Shown here: positions 45,811-57,439 of the stretch, piece by piece
How the letters are laid out: each line of letters begins with the position of its first letter
How positions within the stretch are numbered: the stretch's first letter is position 1
Assembly (NCBI GenBank): GCA_020746875.1
Contig: JAGTJL010000006.1
Coordinates: 2,480,001 to 2,544,000, forward strand
Direction: 5' to 3'
Source of the DNA: Rhexocercosporidium sp. MPI-PUGE-AT-0058
Taxonomy: Eukaryota > Ascomycota > Leotiomycetes > Helotiales
Length of the DNA stretch: 64,000 bases
Notes under the pieces: generated by a model
Seen by the model: the letters and a program-made list of their open reading frames with translations, nothing else
Told to the model about the DNA's origin: nothing
Databases searched by the model: none
Made by a program: the position numbers and the translations under genes

Positions 45811-47514
45811 TCAGATCTTCAATTTTCCTGCTGCAGCCCCATTGCTAATAACTTGATAGCTAGCATCCCTAAAATTATCCTTTAAAAGCTCATTACTCAA
45901 GCTCTTGAAGTGCATCAGCTGATTTCCTTGCTTCCATTGTGGCCACTGCGGCAGTCCCTTAGTGCCCGCATTCGGATCCAAGGTGTTGATGAACGAGATA
46001 TAAAACGCCTGGATCGAGTTCGATGGGATACCAGGCAGAATTCCATATGTGGTCAAGATATCAGATGCGTGGAAAGTACCGAGTACAGGCGTGCCATAGA
46101 AATATGAAGCGAGGTAAGACCATGTCGGCACATCGGGGTTGACTTGACTTGCGATGTCTAGGAAGACCCGGCGGGTGAGTGTGAAGACTAGGTCACCGAG
46201 CATAGCTGCGAGACGCTTATATTGCGGGTACACATTATTCAAAGGTCCAGTGTTGAAGGGCGAGCCAGCAGATGGATCATCGGGATAGCTAGCCACGAGA
46301 GCTTCCACATCAGCACGATTTGCATCATAGAAGAATACATCGACAAGGTAATCAACCAACTCCTCCGTCGTGGTAATATTGGACTGCACAAGCGAGAACA
46401 ACGTCCCTTCATCTTCCTGATCGCCGATGATGAAGGGAACCTTTGCATACTGCCCGTTCTGAGCTAGGATCTCAGGAGAAGCGACTAGGACTTTTCCGTC
46501 TGGTCTTGGGACGTACGACAATGCAACAGATTGGTAATCGAAAGCCGCTGGGACGGATGTCGTCGCGCGGAGGAAAGTCAGGTAGTCGAGACTGCGAAGG
46601 CAGGCAAGTGTGTCTGCTGAGCCTGAACATCCTGCATCTTTGACCACAGCATCGTAAATGCCTTGGGGTCTAGGGCCGTCGACTACATCGGCGGGGGTGA
46701 GGCTGCCGCTGTCCATGATGGCTCCGCGGAAGAGAGATTTTCCTTTGTAGGTATTGTCGCCGCTGTAGAGTGCCATTTGACCGAAGACCGAAATACTGCC
46801 TGCTGATTCTCCCCATATAGTCACTTTGTCCGGGTCACCTCCGAACTGAGCGATGTTGTCTGCAACCCACTCCAGTCCAGCACGTTGATCGAGGAATCCA
46901 AGGTTAGAAGACCCGTCTGCCTTAATTTCCTTCCCTCCAAGCCATCCGAACCCACCGAGCCGGTAATTGACAGAGACATATATGATGTTCTTTCCCTGGG
47001 CGATGGACGTGAGGATCAACTCGCTGGCATCATAAGTCTGTGTAGATCCGAACTCAAAAGCACCCCCATACATCCAGAATACGACGGGAAGTTTGGAGCC
47101 TGCTTTCGCTGAAGATGGTCTCTGGACATTTACTGTCAAGCAGTCCTCGCCGGCGTTGGAGACGGTTTGGAAGAAGCCGGTATTTTGTACTTCAGTCAAG
47201 ACATCGAATGGAATAGAAGAAGAGTTTGTTGATGTGAGGAATTGAGGACAAGCTCTTGGAATCCCAGTTGCTAGAACCGTGCCCAGATTGTTGATCAGAG
47301 GCTGGGGAGGCTTGAGTCGGAGTTGCCCTACAGGCGGTTGGGCGTATGGAATTCCTCTGAAGGAGTCGACTCCTAGGAAACTTGATCCGATGACCTTGGC
47401 GGACGCGAGCATGACAGTAGGACCCAGTTGGCGTTTCTCATCTGCGGGTGCAGCAAGCGCAAGAGGAAGGAGGCATGCTGCCAAGCCGATGAGAGACAGC
47501 ATGATGGAGGACAC
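45811..47514 (-). CDS. Secreted type-B carboxylesterase/lipase
   Basis: A single exon of 567 residues. A clear signal peptide ([20 protein letters not shown], cut near AAPADEKR) is followed by [20 protein letters not shown] and [13 protein letters not shown], family signatures. The oxyanion-hole region is [10 protein letters not shown], and the nucleophile is Ser237 in [14 protein letters not shown]. The other triad members are probably Glu369 ([10 protein letters not shown]) and His481 (GTFHASDIL). Length and layout match extracellular fungal carboxylesterases of the cholinesterase-like alpha/beta-hydrolase family. Such enzymes hydrolyse lipid or aromatic esters outside the cell; the precise substrate is open. 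Confidence 0.93.
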   Translation of the reverse strand: MSSIMLSLIGLAACLLPLALAAPADEKRQLGPTVMLASAKVIGSSFLGVDSFRGIPYAQPPVGQLRLKPPQPLINNLGTVLATGIPRACPQFLTSTNSSSIPFDVLTEVQNTGFFQTVSNAGEDCLTVNVQRPSSAKAGSKLPVVFWMYGGAFEFGSTQTYDASELILTSIAQGKNIIYVSVNYRLGGFGWLGGKEIKADGSSNLGFLDQRAGLEWVADNIAQFGGDPDKVTIWGESAGSISVFGQMALYSGDNTYKGKSLFRGAIMDSGSLTPADVVDGPRPQGIYDAVVKDAGCSGSADTLACLRSLDYLTFLRATTSVPAAFDYQSVALSYVPRPDGKVLVASPEILAQNGQYAKVPFIIGDQEDEGTLFSLVQSNITTTEELVDYLVDVFFYDANRADVEALVASYPDDPSAGSPFNTGPLNNVYPQYKRLAAMLGDLVFTLTRRVFLDIASQVNPDVPTWSYLASYFYGTPVLGTFHASDILTTYGILPGIPSNSIQAFYISFINTLDPNAGTKGLPQWPQWKQGNQLMHFKSLSNELLKDNFRDASYQVISNGAAAGKLKI

Positions 47515-48422
47515 GAGGAGGCTTCAGAGGATAATTAGGGTAGAAGTCTTGCATCGTGAGAAAGGCCATTGGTCTTTTCATATATTTCTATAACAACACC
47601 GCCTCCACATCGCGGGGTGAAGTTTCCCCAGACTTTTTCTGGTGTATTCGAGCGACCTGCCAGAATCAGATAGGATCGACAAAAGAGACAGATGCCGGAG
47701 GTTGACAGAGCTAACTAGTCTTCCACACTTATTAAAACTTTTAGCACCAAGGTTAATTGTCATTTGCTCCAAATGGCATTTTGTAGGAGACCGAGAATTA
47801 GCTCGAAATTCCTGCCGAAATTCCAGTTTGTGCAGCATCTGAAAGAATTCGGAGATCATGTAAACGACATTCTAGAAACGTCAAAGCTGCATTCGAGTGA
47901 CAAGACAGAGCCTAGGTACAGGATTACCGGTGACACGACAGCTGTCAGATTTGAAGTTTAAACCCAGCTGAAGATCATGGAATTTGCAGTTCGCCGAGGC
48001 TTTTCACCCCGCACTTCCTCCAAGCTAAGTGATTGCCGATCCCACCGCCATCCCTCTTTAGGTATTCCCAAATTATTAGACTATTTTAGATTTTGGGAGA
48101 TCGGCAGATACCAGCGCTATGGGAACGGACACGACTGTTAGCTAAGGAATAAGTGATGGAGAATTTCGAGCTTCCGAGCCTCCGAGGTAGCATGTGGATG
48201 CTGTCGATAGAGTGAGTACTGTAGAATTACTTTCATGTGCGACAGAACTCTAGACATCATGAATTTGAGTGGTTTAACATTTTTGCCGCTAAACTTTGAT
48301 ACTTTTGAGTACAGAAAGTGCTTTTGACTTGCTTGAGATAGACCGAAGAGTACTAGACTGGTCGAACATACCCTGAGAATTCAGCAGACAGAAACTAGGT
48401 TCCGAGTGAACTCAAGAGAATC
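47515..48422. other. Gene-poor spacer
   Basis: Upstream region of the esterase and 3' flank of the agmatinase gene. No gene seen. Confidence 0.5.
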
Positions 48423-49774
48423 CTACGCTTTCGGCTTCTTGACTGGTACCTTTACCATCCAATGCAGAATTTCAAAGATGATCTGGCTAACCATGATACC
48501 TGTCGACTCGGCAGCATTGTCGTAGATGGGTGTATATTCCACAACATCAGATCCAATGATCTTCAAGCCTGCATTGGAGAGTCCATTAATGATTGCAAGT
48601 AACTATGGTAACCTTTAGTCGAGCTCGGATGAAATTAGACTCAGAACCCACCTCTCTAGTCGTCCATCCGCCAGGCTCAATCGTTCCTGTCGCGGGAGCA
48701 AACGCTGGATCCAGAACATCAATATCAACGCTCAGATAAACAAATTCATCGCCGACTCTCTCCACGATCTTCTTGACAACTCTATCTACGCCGAGCGTGT
48801 CGAGCTCGCGGGCGCGGATATAGCTAAATCCGCAGCGGAGGTCATTGTTCAAATCGAAGTGCTCGTCGAAGAGCATGCAACGAGAGCCAAGATGCATGTT
48901 ACTGTTATTGGAGAGAAGGCCTTCTTCATGTGCAATATGGAGCATTGTTCCGTGGTTTACTTCAGAGTGTTTCGTCAAACCCCCTCCAAGCTGTTTTGGA
49001 TCCCAGGTGTCGAGATGACTGTCGAAATGCAACACTGCAACACGACCCCATGTCGAGTGGAGTGCTCTCAGAATTGGCAGGGCTATCTTCGTCAGTACAG
49101 TACATGAAGTGGATGGTTGAAGGTGAAATGTTACTTATTGTATGATCGCCACCTATCGTAATGAGTCTAACAGCATCTCCAGCAGATTCATTTTTCGGCT
49201 TCAGGCTATTAATGGCCTTCATTCCTTTTTCCAGCTCATGAATCGCAACCAGTTTGTCGAACGGCGTATTCGAAATATCACCGCAATCAGTCACCGTAGC
49301 CCAGTCTCTGAAGGGGTTCACACCAGGATGATCCATACTATCACACATCAGCCTCCCACTTCCAGCTTTAGAATTTCACGTGACATACTCATAACTTGCA
49401 GCAGGAGAGAACCTTCGCCCTCCTTGTCTGGCTCCATTGGGACCGAATCGTGCGCCAGGTCGGTAGGAGACACCAAGGTCAAATGGATGGCCTACGATAC
49501 CGATATCAAATGATCCGCTGTTCTCGAATTTCGTGCACTCTGTGAATTCGAGATGGCTGAATGTATTGATGCCTCCAAATAGGTTCTCATCTTGTTCTCG
49601 GTATTGATACGATGGCGGGAGAGTCACTGGCTCAGGGAGAGACGAGACATCTAGATTTCGGCCATAGATGGAGGATTGTATGAAAGTGGATGATGGATCA
49701 TGGCTGCTGAGGGGTTTCTGCTGTGTTGCTGAGGCAAGGGAGGCCAAAGCGATTGGCATTAGGGAAAATCTCAT
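48423..49774 (-). CDS. Agmatinase-like ureohydrolase with signal peptide
   Basis: Four exons (49774-49389, 49337-49135, 49082-48652, 48602-48423) give 399 residues. The N terminus MRFSLMPIALASLASATQQK looks like a secretion signal. The arginase/agmatinase fold shows YRPGARFGPNGARQG, the first manganese ligand His194 in IGGDHTITLPILRAL (rebuilt across intron 2), Asp217-Ser-His219-Leu-Asp221 in LHFDSHLDTWD, and Asp316/Asp318 in LSVDIDVLDPAFAPATGTIE. This metal set is complete. Agmatinase splits agmatine or a related guanidine compound into urea and an amine. The first intron is best read with a GTATGT donor; a GTG-free alternative does not keep frame. The enzyme probably acts in the secretory path or outside the cell. 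Confidence 0.9.
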
Positions 49775-50485
49775 TGTTGTTGGATAGGTATTGACAAAAT
49801 TCTGGAATATTGAAACAAGAAAAAAGCTCAGGATATATACATGGAAAAGATTCCAATCTCTATCGACATTAGATCTGGATGTCAGCAAATCCAAGGCGGC
49901 TGGACTTTCAGCCATTGAAGGGTGGGGTTTAGCGTGGTCCGCTTCAGGAAAGTCCTTGCGACTCCTATTCCCAACCCTAGCTCACATCGAACCCAAGACC
50001 ATCATCTAGATACTGTATCATCACCAACATCCTGATTTCATCTATTTCCATCAAATATTTCCCCTTGAATTTTCTTCTACCACACGCTCTAACTATGAAA
50101 TTTGTTACACTCTTCGAATGTGTGAAATTCCCCTTCATCTTCAACCTTAGGTTCATGTCGACCTAGGGAAAGAAAGCGTAGAGACCTTTGCGGATAGCCC
50201 CTATATGCTCTTTATCATTAGTATCTTTCGGTAGCTAGATTTGAAAGGTAAATAGTCATGCCTGCCCAGCCTTGCTTTTGGTATGCTTGTTCATCTTCCG
50301 CTTTCAGAGACGGAGTAGCTCCTTTGTTTGGAACTCGGTATGCGTCAAAGTAATATATCGCCGCTTCACGCGGAGTGAATTTCCAACAGTTTTTCAACTC
50401 GATCCTTGGTTCTCAAATTACTCAAGATTCGTACCTTTCCATGCATTCCTGTATTTGAAGAACTCCATATCAGAGACCTTGCAAA
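49775..50485. other. Intergenic spacer
   Basis: Upstream of the agmatinase gene; on the minus strand a GTATATATCC element lies near 49833-49842, about 60 bp above its ATG, and is a candidate TATA box. No gene seen. Confidence 0.45.
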
Positions 50486-52423
50486 ATGAGTGACCAGGAT
50501 TCCCTGCCGAACTGCATCCTCGAAGATCCTCATCTCGAGTACAAGAAGAAGTAGAAACCAAAGGCTGCAGAACAAGAAAATACAGAATTACGGCAACAAG
50601 AAGAAGAGGAGGGCTTCGGTGCGCCTAAGAAGCGTCCAACTCAATCGCCTCAAGCCGCCATCGATCAGTTCTGGGGAAGGCAGACTAGCAAGTGCGGAGG
50701 CAAAGGTAAAGAAGATCAGTCTTGCACTCTGAGGCACACTTTTTTCTAACAAGCCTCCTTTTCAATTATTAAGCTCTTGCCCAAAGGGAAAAAACTCAAA
50801 ATCTCCCAGAACGACGACCATCAAGCATCACGAACGGAGAGAGTGCAGTCGCATCATACAAAGAAGCAGCATGGACCTGCAAAGAAAAGGTAGAAACCAT
50901 CGTCAAGCAATGCCGACTCCTCAACCACAAATATATCGATCCTAATTTCGATCTCGAACGCGATGGGGAGAGTTGTCTCCTCCCCTTCCAAAGGCGTGGA
51001 AATTAAAATTAGATAAATCAGCGAACGAGGGTCCCAGTTCCGTGAAACGCGTCGGAGAAATCTTCGACTATCCTAAATTCTTCACGGACAGGCTCGTGTC
51101 CGATCCATTTCCGATGATATTTGCCAGGGAAAGCTCGGGAACTGCTGGATGAAAATTCCATGGGTGATCAGCGAACACAGAACTAAGTTCTCCCTCACCT
51201 TATCAAAAGATGCATCCGTTGTCATCATGCTCTCTAAAGTAAGCCCCCCCCCCCCCCCCCCCCCCCAGTAGCTAACCTATCGAGTCAGTCTCCTGACACA
51301 ACATAGCTCGATAGCCGCTACTACAGAGGCCTTCAAGCCCGTTGCAAATTTACTCTCGCCTTTACCATCCAAAAGCTCGGAGGTACCAAACAGATCGCAT
51401 GACCCTACCAAGCGCAAATCTAGCGACGCTCTGTCTCAACTGAACTCACACTCGAAACTGGCACCTACGAAGTCCTCATGACCATCGGCGGCACGCACCA
51501 CTCCACCTCTCCATCCATCGAGAGAATCCTGCAACTAAGTCGGAACACTGATTTCTTCCGCAAGGAATTACTCAGGATCGGGAGGTCTTATGAGAGTGGT
51601 CATGCGAGAGGCCAGGAGGAGGATGAGGGCGAGGAAATGAAGTTGAGGAGGAGATTTAGGGTGGAGGAGAATAAGAAGGATTTGAGGAGATATAAGACGT
51701 TCTTAATGAGGACGAGGAGGCAGAGGAAACAGGCTGAGAATAGAAAGAAGAGAAATATTCGTGCGAAGGAGAAGAGGGGCTAAGAAACCAAGAAAGACAA
51801 AAGCCAAATCAAGACCAGAGCCCGCAGATGAGAAAATTGGATCTGCATCTAAAACTGGTATCCATGAGAATACAAGGATGACCAGAAATCAGGCGAAGAA
51901 TAAGGGGAAAGGGAAGAGCAAAGCACATGCTTCTTGACCTGAACGACAGGATCTTAGTAATATCATGTCCGATCAACCTGTCTCTGAACCCGATGATAGC
52001 GATGGCAACGATATCGACTCCGATGTCTCAGACATATCAGACACCGAAGTGGAAGAAATATTCCATAAAATGGTGCGCGCCAGACCGGATCCACAGCCAC
52101 AGCCACAAAAGCCATCAAATTCAAATGTTGCTGCAGCAAGAGTAAAGAGGCTAATGAGTTTGAGTTAGACCCTTAGAATGCGCATGTTGTGGTTAGATTG
52201 CGGGTTTATTCTAAGCTGAGCGAGGTTACATTAGAGGCTGTTGGACCAGAATTTGAGTTAGAGAGAGATTTCTCTTCCGATGAAGAGGAAGAGGATGGTG
52301 GTGATCCGGGTGCCAAAACAGCTGGTGATCAGGGAAGCAGACATGTGGCGGAATAAGATGAAGAGAATGAAAATGAATCGGGCATGGAGTGGTTGCCAGA
52401 GGAAATGAGTAACACGACCTAGT
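50486..52423 (+). pseudogene. Decayed calpain-type cysteine protease gene with internal deletion
   Basis: Ordered fragments of a fungal calpain appear in shifting frames: AAIDQFWGRQTSK, EAAWTCKEKVETIVKQCRLL, YIDPNFDLERD, SVKRVGEIFDYPKFF, and QGKLGNCW, which is the region of the catalytic cysteine. This is followed directly by MKIPWVISEHRTKFSLTLSK, then LDSRYYRGLQARCKF and RSVSTELTLETGTYEVLMTI, which belong to the C-terminal C2-like domain. The main catalytic part with the active His and Asn is therefore missing. Stops occur early (after LEYKKK) and repeatedly; a TAG replaces the expected Trp in the DP-NAHVVVRLRVYSK block. Charged low-complexity sequence fills 51600-52200. An intron-like stretch near 51240-51306 contains a poly-C run. 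The gene cannot make a working protease. Confidence 0.8.
51244..51266. repeat. Poly-C tract (about 23 C)
   Basis: The run begins a few bases after a GTAAG donor within the calpain relic and so lies in a former intron; the exon on the other side starts LDSRYYRGLQ. Length may vary or be imprecise. Confidence 0.85.
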
Positions 52424-53156
52424 CCCATCATGCCAAGCAATGTGATGGGAGGAAGGATAGAGAGAAAGAGAAGTGGTACTCCAGAATTTACAAACCCAAG
52501 AAAGAATACTAGAAAGCTCATATCAACTTCAATTCTATGGCTTATAATGAATAGCCACTCTTGTCAAACATGAAAAAGCGATGATGGTAAGCTTTCAGTG
52601 AAACAGCTCACTTTTTTTTTTGTGGCCGACTGCCGTTGGGGTTAGAAGCTCCGTCTTTGCTGCTTCAATCCTTTTTGCTAGATCATTTAGTAAACTGGGG
52701 GAGATGGCTGCGTCGAGTATTAAGATCAACATGATAAACTGTGGGTGTACTTGGGTGAGGTACCCCTGAACCCCGCTTTTCTCCAAGCGAGGGAAGATAA
52801 GGGGTATCAACATGAATATATCTAGTGCAAACAAGCAAAAGGTAATATCTTATATGCGTATATATTTTCTCATATTAGGCTGCATTACCAACGCAATGTC
52901 CATAAGAGCAATTCCAAGCTAGATGCCTGTAGAATTTGTCGACAAAGCCCAAGAAAGGAATATCACTTCCAGGCAGAGAGCCAGCAAGCAAGCCATTCAC
53001 TTTCGTATCAATTCTGGCCTCGAACTCAACTAGCACCAACTAAGCTAGCTCGAGACAGACTTTCACTTCCATCTTTATTTTTTTCTGTAAATATCTTCCA
53101 ACGCGGTCCAGCTTTGAGAAGACTTGCGCAACCACACGGCCGCAACCACCAAAACC
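52424..53156. other. Intergenic spacer
   Basis: Between the calpain relic and the zinc-knuckle gene. A short T run near 52611-52621 and short frames only. Confidence 0.5.
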
Positions 53157-55699
53157 ATGTCGTACACCTCGCAAATGCCAGCTATGCGCGTGAGAGCCGC
53201 TGAGGATGGCATCGTTGTAAATGATATACTGAAGTACTACCGCATATCTCTGCTTCGCGCGCAAGTACGACTTGACCTCGACCTGAATGGTCAGCAATAT
53301 GTGGCTGAGCATCACACTTGGACTTCGTTCTGTGCGTTTCTTCCCCATCTAGTAAAGGAAAATTTGCTGATGGATTTAAAGGGCCCGGTGAGGCCTTTCC
53401 AGGCGCTGACCCTCGACCTCCAATTCAAGTCTCTGCCCGAACCGCGCCGGTAGTCGCAACCCCTACTCCTGTTCTTGATCAGCCAGAAACGACGACAAGT
53501 TCCACAATATTGAAAGACATCTCAACTCAACAAAGTCCGAGCCTCCCTTTCAGTAATGAGTCTCGATCAGCAACCCCCTTCAAATCTACATTCTCGTCAC
53601 AGGAGTCCGAGGATGCTAGAAGATGCCGCAGCAACAGCTCATTATCTCAAGAGCACGCCCGAAATCGAGAAAGACAACAACATGGTCGAGAGAGGGACAC
53701 AAGCGCAGTCCCACTTGCCGAATACAAGAGAAACTCCGATGCAAGTAGCTCAACGCATGTGTCGACATCTCCACCACCACCACCACCACCACCACCCACC
53801 CCGAAGCCCGACACTACGACCTGTGGGAATTGCTCCGAAATTGGCCACAGTCTCGCGGACTGTACGTTCAACATCGACGAGTACGGTTTCCTGAACGGCT
53901 GCCCACGTTGTAACACTCTTCAGCATAACTACGCAGACTGCCTAGGCCCGAAATATAACCATGATAATTTCCATTATTTGATCTTCAAGCGTCATGGCAA
54001 GCCTCCTATTAGGTGCTCTTGGGACTACCGGCAGGGATATAGGTCTAAGTTCAAGGTTTATAAACATGAGACGATCATGGATGTGAAAAGGCCGCAGACC
54101 TCGGCATTTGCTAAGGAGAGAAGAGACAATGGGGTTGTCCAGGCTTGGGATGAGATTGTTCTGGATCCGAGCTGGTACGGCCCGAATGGCTGGACGAATC
54201 ATGTTGAGGATCAGGTTCATCCCTTAGACAAAGGCCGCCCAAATGCTGCGCAGGCTGTGGATTTGAGTGGAAGCGAAGTGCCATCAGATCGTGGTTTGAT
54301 TCAGCGGATGAAAAAAAGGTTGGCTAATGGATCGATGAAAGTTGACGATTATGGAAGAGTGGCTCAAGATAAATCCAATGAGGGCTTTGTAGGTGCTAGG
54401 TACACACAGGAAGGTTCTGGTCAGACGGATGTGCCCGCTCGGTCGTCGCGGTTCATGGCGCAACCCTCGGCTAGAAATGGGCAGGCTCAGGATGAGAGAT
54501 TGTGGAAGAGAAGAAAACCTGAGAATCAGTGTCATCATGATGACCAAAGACGAGGTGTGAGAATGAACCTGGATCAGCATATTTTCAATACGCCAAGAGG
54601 TCCAAAAGGACAAAGAAATGTGGACAATACTTGCGATGGTGGGGTCGTTTCGAAAACAAACGATCTGGCTAGTCAGGAATGTCCAAGATATCCAGATGGT
54701 CTGTCTCAAGGCTACTACAATGACGCTCAAGACTCCAATCTCGATGTTCGGCCGCATGTTGGAGCTCACTTTGTTGGGGGTAACTATGTCTCCCCATCGA
54801 CAAATACAGCACAGCATGCTGCATATGCGGAGCGAGGCTTTGGAAACGGAGATCCCCAAATGGACCCTCCGGAGGCTGAGCAGCAGACATTGGTTTCATA
54901 TAATGACGACGACAATCCATTCCCGCTAATCCAGCCAGGTAGACGGAACGATGATGCTAGAGTAAATCCGGGACCTGCACCAGGCTGGGAACCATGGCAC
55001 AGACAAGGAACGACAGGACATAATAATGGGCAGAAGAACCTCTCTTTGCAGAACAATGGGAATGGAAAATCTTCTCAAAACCGAGGTTTTAAGAACCAAC
55101 ACCAAGGTCGGCGGCAGATGAGCAATAGAGGACATGGCCAAGCACTAGGAAGTGAATTTGGGCATCAGAGTCGGAGTACTCAGAACTCTCCACAGGGAGG
55201 ATTCCAAGCCACAACCAGAGCTTTACCTCCAGCTCAGCCTTTCAGTCGTACAGGTATGCAAGTTGATGGCTTACAAGCTCAAGCTGCTCAGCAATTCGGT
55301 AGTTTCGGTACTCGGCATAGGATGACAAGACCCGCACCTGTGGCTCCAGGACCTAACCATGCCAGAGTTGGTGGTACTTTACCTTGGCGTGGTCAGAACA
55401 ATGGAAGTCAGAGAAACGGAAATGGGATGCAAAACGGAAATGGTGAACAAGTACAAGGCAATCGATATTTCAATGCGGGATGTCAACAAATTCAACAACA
55501 GGGAAACCAGCCCAGAGGTCGTGCTGCTATGCAGTCTTCACGTCTGGTACCGCAACCTGATCGGTCCACTAGAGGTTATTGTATTAATTGTCAGTCGCGT
55601 GGACATGTCATTGAGGAGTGCGAGCGTATTTGTAGCCTGTGTCGGGCTGGTGGTCACAAGGCGAGAGAGTGTCGGTTTTTTGGTCTTTCTGCAAGATAG
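53157..55699 (+). CDS. Four-zinc-knuckle (CCHC) low-complexity protein
   Basis: The long open exon ends at 55699 and carries four perfect C-x2-C-x4-H-x4-C knuckles: CGNCSEIGHSLADC and CPRCNTLQHNYADC in the first third, CINCQSRGHVIEEC and CSLCRAGGHKAREC at the very end. A proline run (about nine Pro) precedes the first knuckle; the middle is rich in Gln, Asn, Gly and Arg. The long frame has no ATG of its own at the 5' side, so an upstream exon is needed. My best model starts at 53157 (MSYTSQMPAMRVRAAEDG), uses a GTGAGG donor at 53388 and an AG at 53481-53482, and gives 815 residues. Another phase-correct choice is the intron 53234-53352. Likely an RNA- or DNA-binding protein; a domesticated retrotransposon Gag origin is possible but no protease or polymerase is present. 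Confidence 0.75.
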
Positions 55700-56068
55700 G
55701 CTTGGGATGTCTGAAATCGGAACCCACAGCAGATTTGATTCATGAACGATGTGAATTGTCTCGAGGGAAAAGAAAACGCTTTTGGAAAGCAATACGGCAT
55801 TGCTTGCAGCATGGAAAAGGAAATGAGACGCCAAAATGGGGTACTCATTTTGTGAGTACCTTGAAAGCAAGTCATGATAGAAAATGGGAAAGGCTTTTTG
55901 AGAGTGGTGATACCGATGTAGGTGCTAATGGATTATGCAAGGCAAAAAAGAGAATGATTCTCTGGGAAGCACACTTCTTTATAAAGGAATAATAAGGTCC
56001 TCCATCTTGGCCTTCCATGAGCCCTTCTAATATAAAGACTTTACTGGCATCTCGTCGCATCTTTCCAC
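55700..56068. other. Convergent 3' spacer
   Basis: Between the zinc-knuckle gene and the small unknown gene; no feature seen. Confidence 0.5.
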
Positions 56069-56590
56069 TCAACATCTGCATACCGTCCGCCCTTCCCCCG
56101 AACTACTATCTATCACCCTCCACTCATCAGTTTTCACTATATTTCTTTTCTGGCCAGCAACGTTCCTCTTTGTACCCTTCTTGCGCCTTGGAGTCGATCT
56201 TGGTCGCGGCCCATACACATCGGAATATCCTGGCGGTGGCGGATACACATCACCTTCCCCACGTCTCATCCCTCCCCTCCTATCATTCCAAGCCTCGCAC
56301 GCTCTCTCCTGCGCACAATCATCTACATAACCCTCCCCAGCACCAGGATACCCTCTCATCAGCGGTGGTCCAGGCGGAGGACCCCAATAGCCCTGAACAT
56401 CATTTCGATGCTGGTCATAATATCTCGGTGGCCCTCTGTGGTCATCGAGGGTGTTTAATGAAGAGTTGGATGAGGAGTTGTTGTTGTGGTTCAGCTTTCG
56501 AGAACGATGCGTTCGAGCGACGGATTTATCGATTGTTTTGAGGGCGTAGAGACCACCTGATACCATGATGGCCATTTGGATGAGGCACAT
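56069..56590 (-). CDS. Small hypothetical protein with one membrane-like segment
   Basis: A 173-residue frame starting at the ATG at 56590 (MCLIQMAIMVSGGLYALKTI); a later ATG at 56575 is also possible, and the frame further upstream lacks an ATG. A short hydrophobic N-terminal segment is followed by a basic stretch (RTHRSRKL), Asn/Ser repeats, then a Pro/Gly/Tyr-rich region (YWGPPPGPPLMRGYPGAGEG, YPPPPGYSDVYGPRPRS) and a Lys/Arg-rich patch. It looks like a membrane-anchored, disordered, tail-exposed protein. I do not recognise the family, and compositional bias means that a chance frame cannot be excluded. Confidence 0.5.
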   Translation of the reverse strand: MCLIQMAIMVSGGLYALKTIDKSVARTHRSRKLNHNNNSSSNSSLNTLDDHRGPPRYYDQHRNDVQGYWGPPPGPPLMRGYPGAGEGYVDDCAQERACEAWNDRRGGMRRGEGDVYPPPPGYSDVYGPRPRSTPRRKKGTKRNVAGQKRNIVKTDEWRVIDSSSGEGRTVCRC

Positions 56591-57439
56591 GCTTGGCGAT
56601 GATGTGGTTTCTTGCAGCGTGAGATAGATTGATGATAAAGAACCTGAAGAAAACGGCTGTAATAAGTATCTGGGAAGTAACAACACGACTTTCAAGAGAA
56701 GAGGAGGGGCTGAAAGAGCTAGCTGGGTTGGTGTGTCTTTACGAGAGGCACACGAGAAGACTCTAGTACTTGCGCGTAATAGCCCAAGCTGAGGTCAATA
56801 GCTGTGTAATACTCGCAATTTTGCGAACGCAGAGAAATGACCTCCATAATAAAGGGAATAAAATATTTGTATGGTGTGAGTAATGCATTATTCAATGGAT
56901 TTGCTGCTCGGAACTCATTGATGTACGCTTCCATATGTATGGTTGAGTAGCAGCTCGTAATGTCGCGCGAAACGAAGGTAGTGGCGAACATCACCTTACA
57001 GGAGGCAGCGTTTAACCAGAAATTCAAAGGATATATTCATGCATTCAAAGAATCTATGAAACATTCAGCACTTGTAATTCGTAACTGGGCACCTGCTCAT
57101 ATGTACCTGTCCCCCGTCGGTAGTTTGTCAACACGCGGAGACTTCTTTGTGCAAGCAACATTTCTTGGTAGGCTTTCCGCTCAGAATGTCGCCTTCCTCC
57201 AGTGGAGAGTCATGCTTCTTCATGGAGACAATAGAATTCTCCGATGGAATATCATTCTTCTCCCTTGGAGAAATCAATCAGCTTCGCGACCCTGCGCGCG
57301 AAAGTGATAAGCCCAACCCCCACTCGTGAACAGCATGGATAGGAGTGAATTTACAAGTAAAATTCAATACTGGCCAGCTTCTCACAAATCTTCGTCAACA
57401 CTTTCTCAGGTTTAGACTGATCGATGATGCCAGCCCCAG
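56591..57439. other. Gene-poor spacer
   Basis: Several open frames of 60-115 codons on both strands, none with a domain or convincing start. Confidence 0.45.

Noticed and set aside
53318..53388. Start of the zinc-knuckle protein inside the long frame itself
   Set aside because: The first codon is TTG and no ATG follows in this frame before the conserved part; an upstream exon is required.
53124..53453. Independent 109-residue gene upstream of the zinc knuckles
   Set aside because: Its first ATG and good start context fit better as the first exon of the zinc-knuckle gene; the end has no sign of a real stop context.
54284..54859. 191-codon frame antisense to the zinc-knuckle gene
   Set aside because: A shadow of a long real exon with biased composition; no domain.
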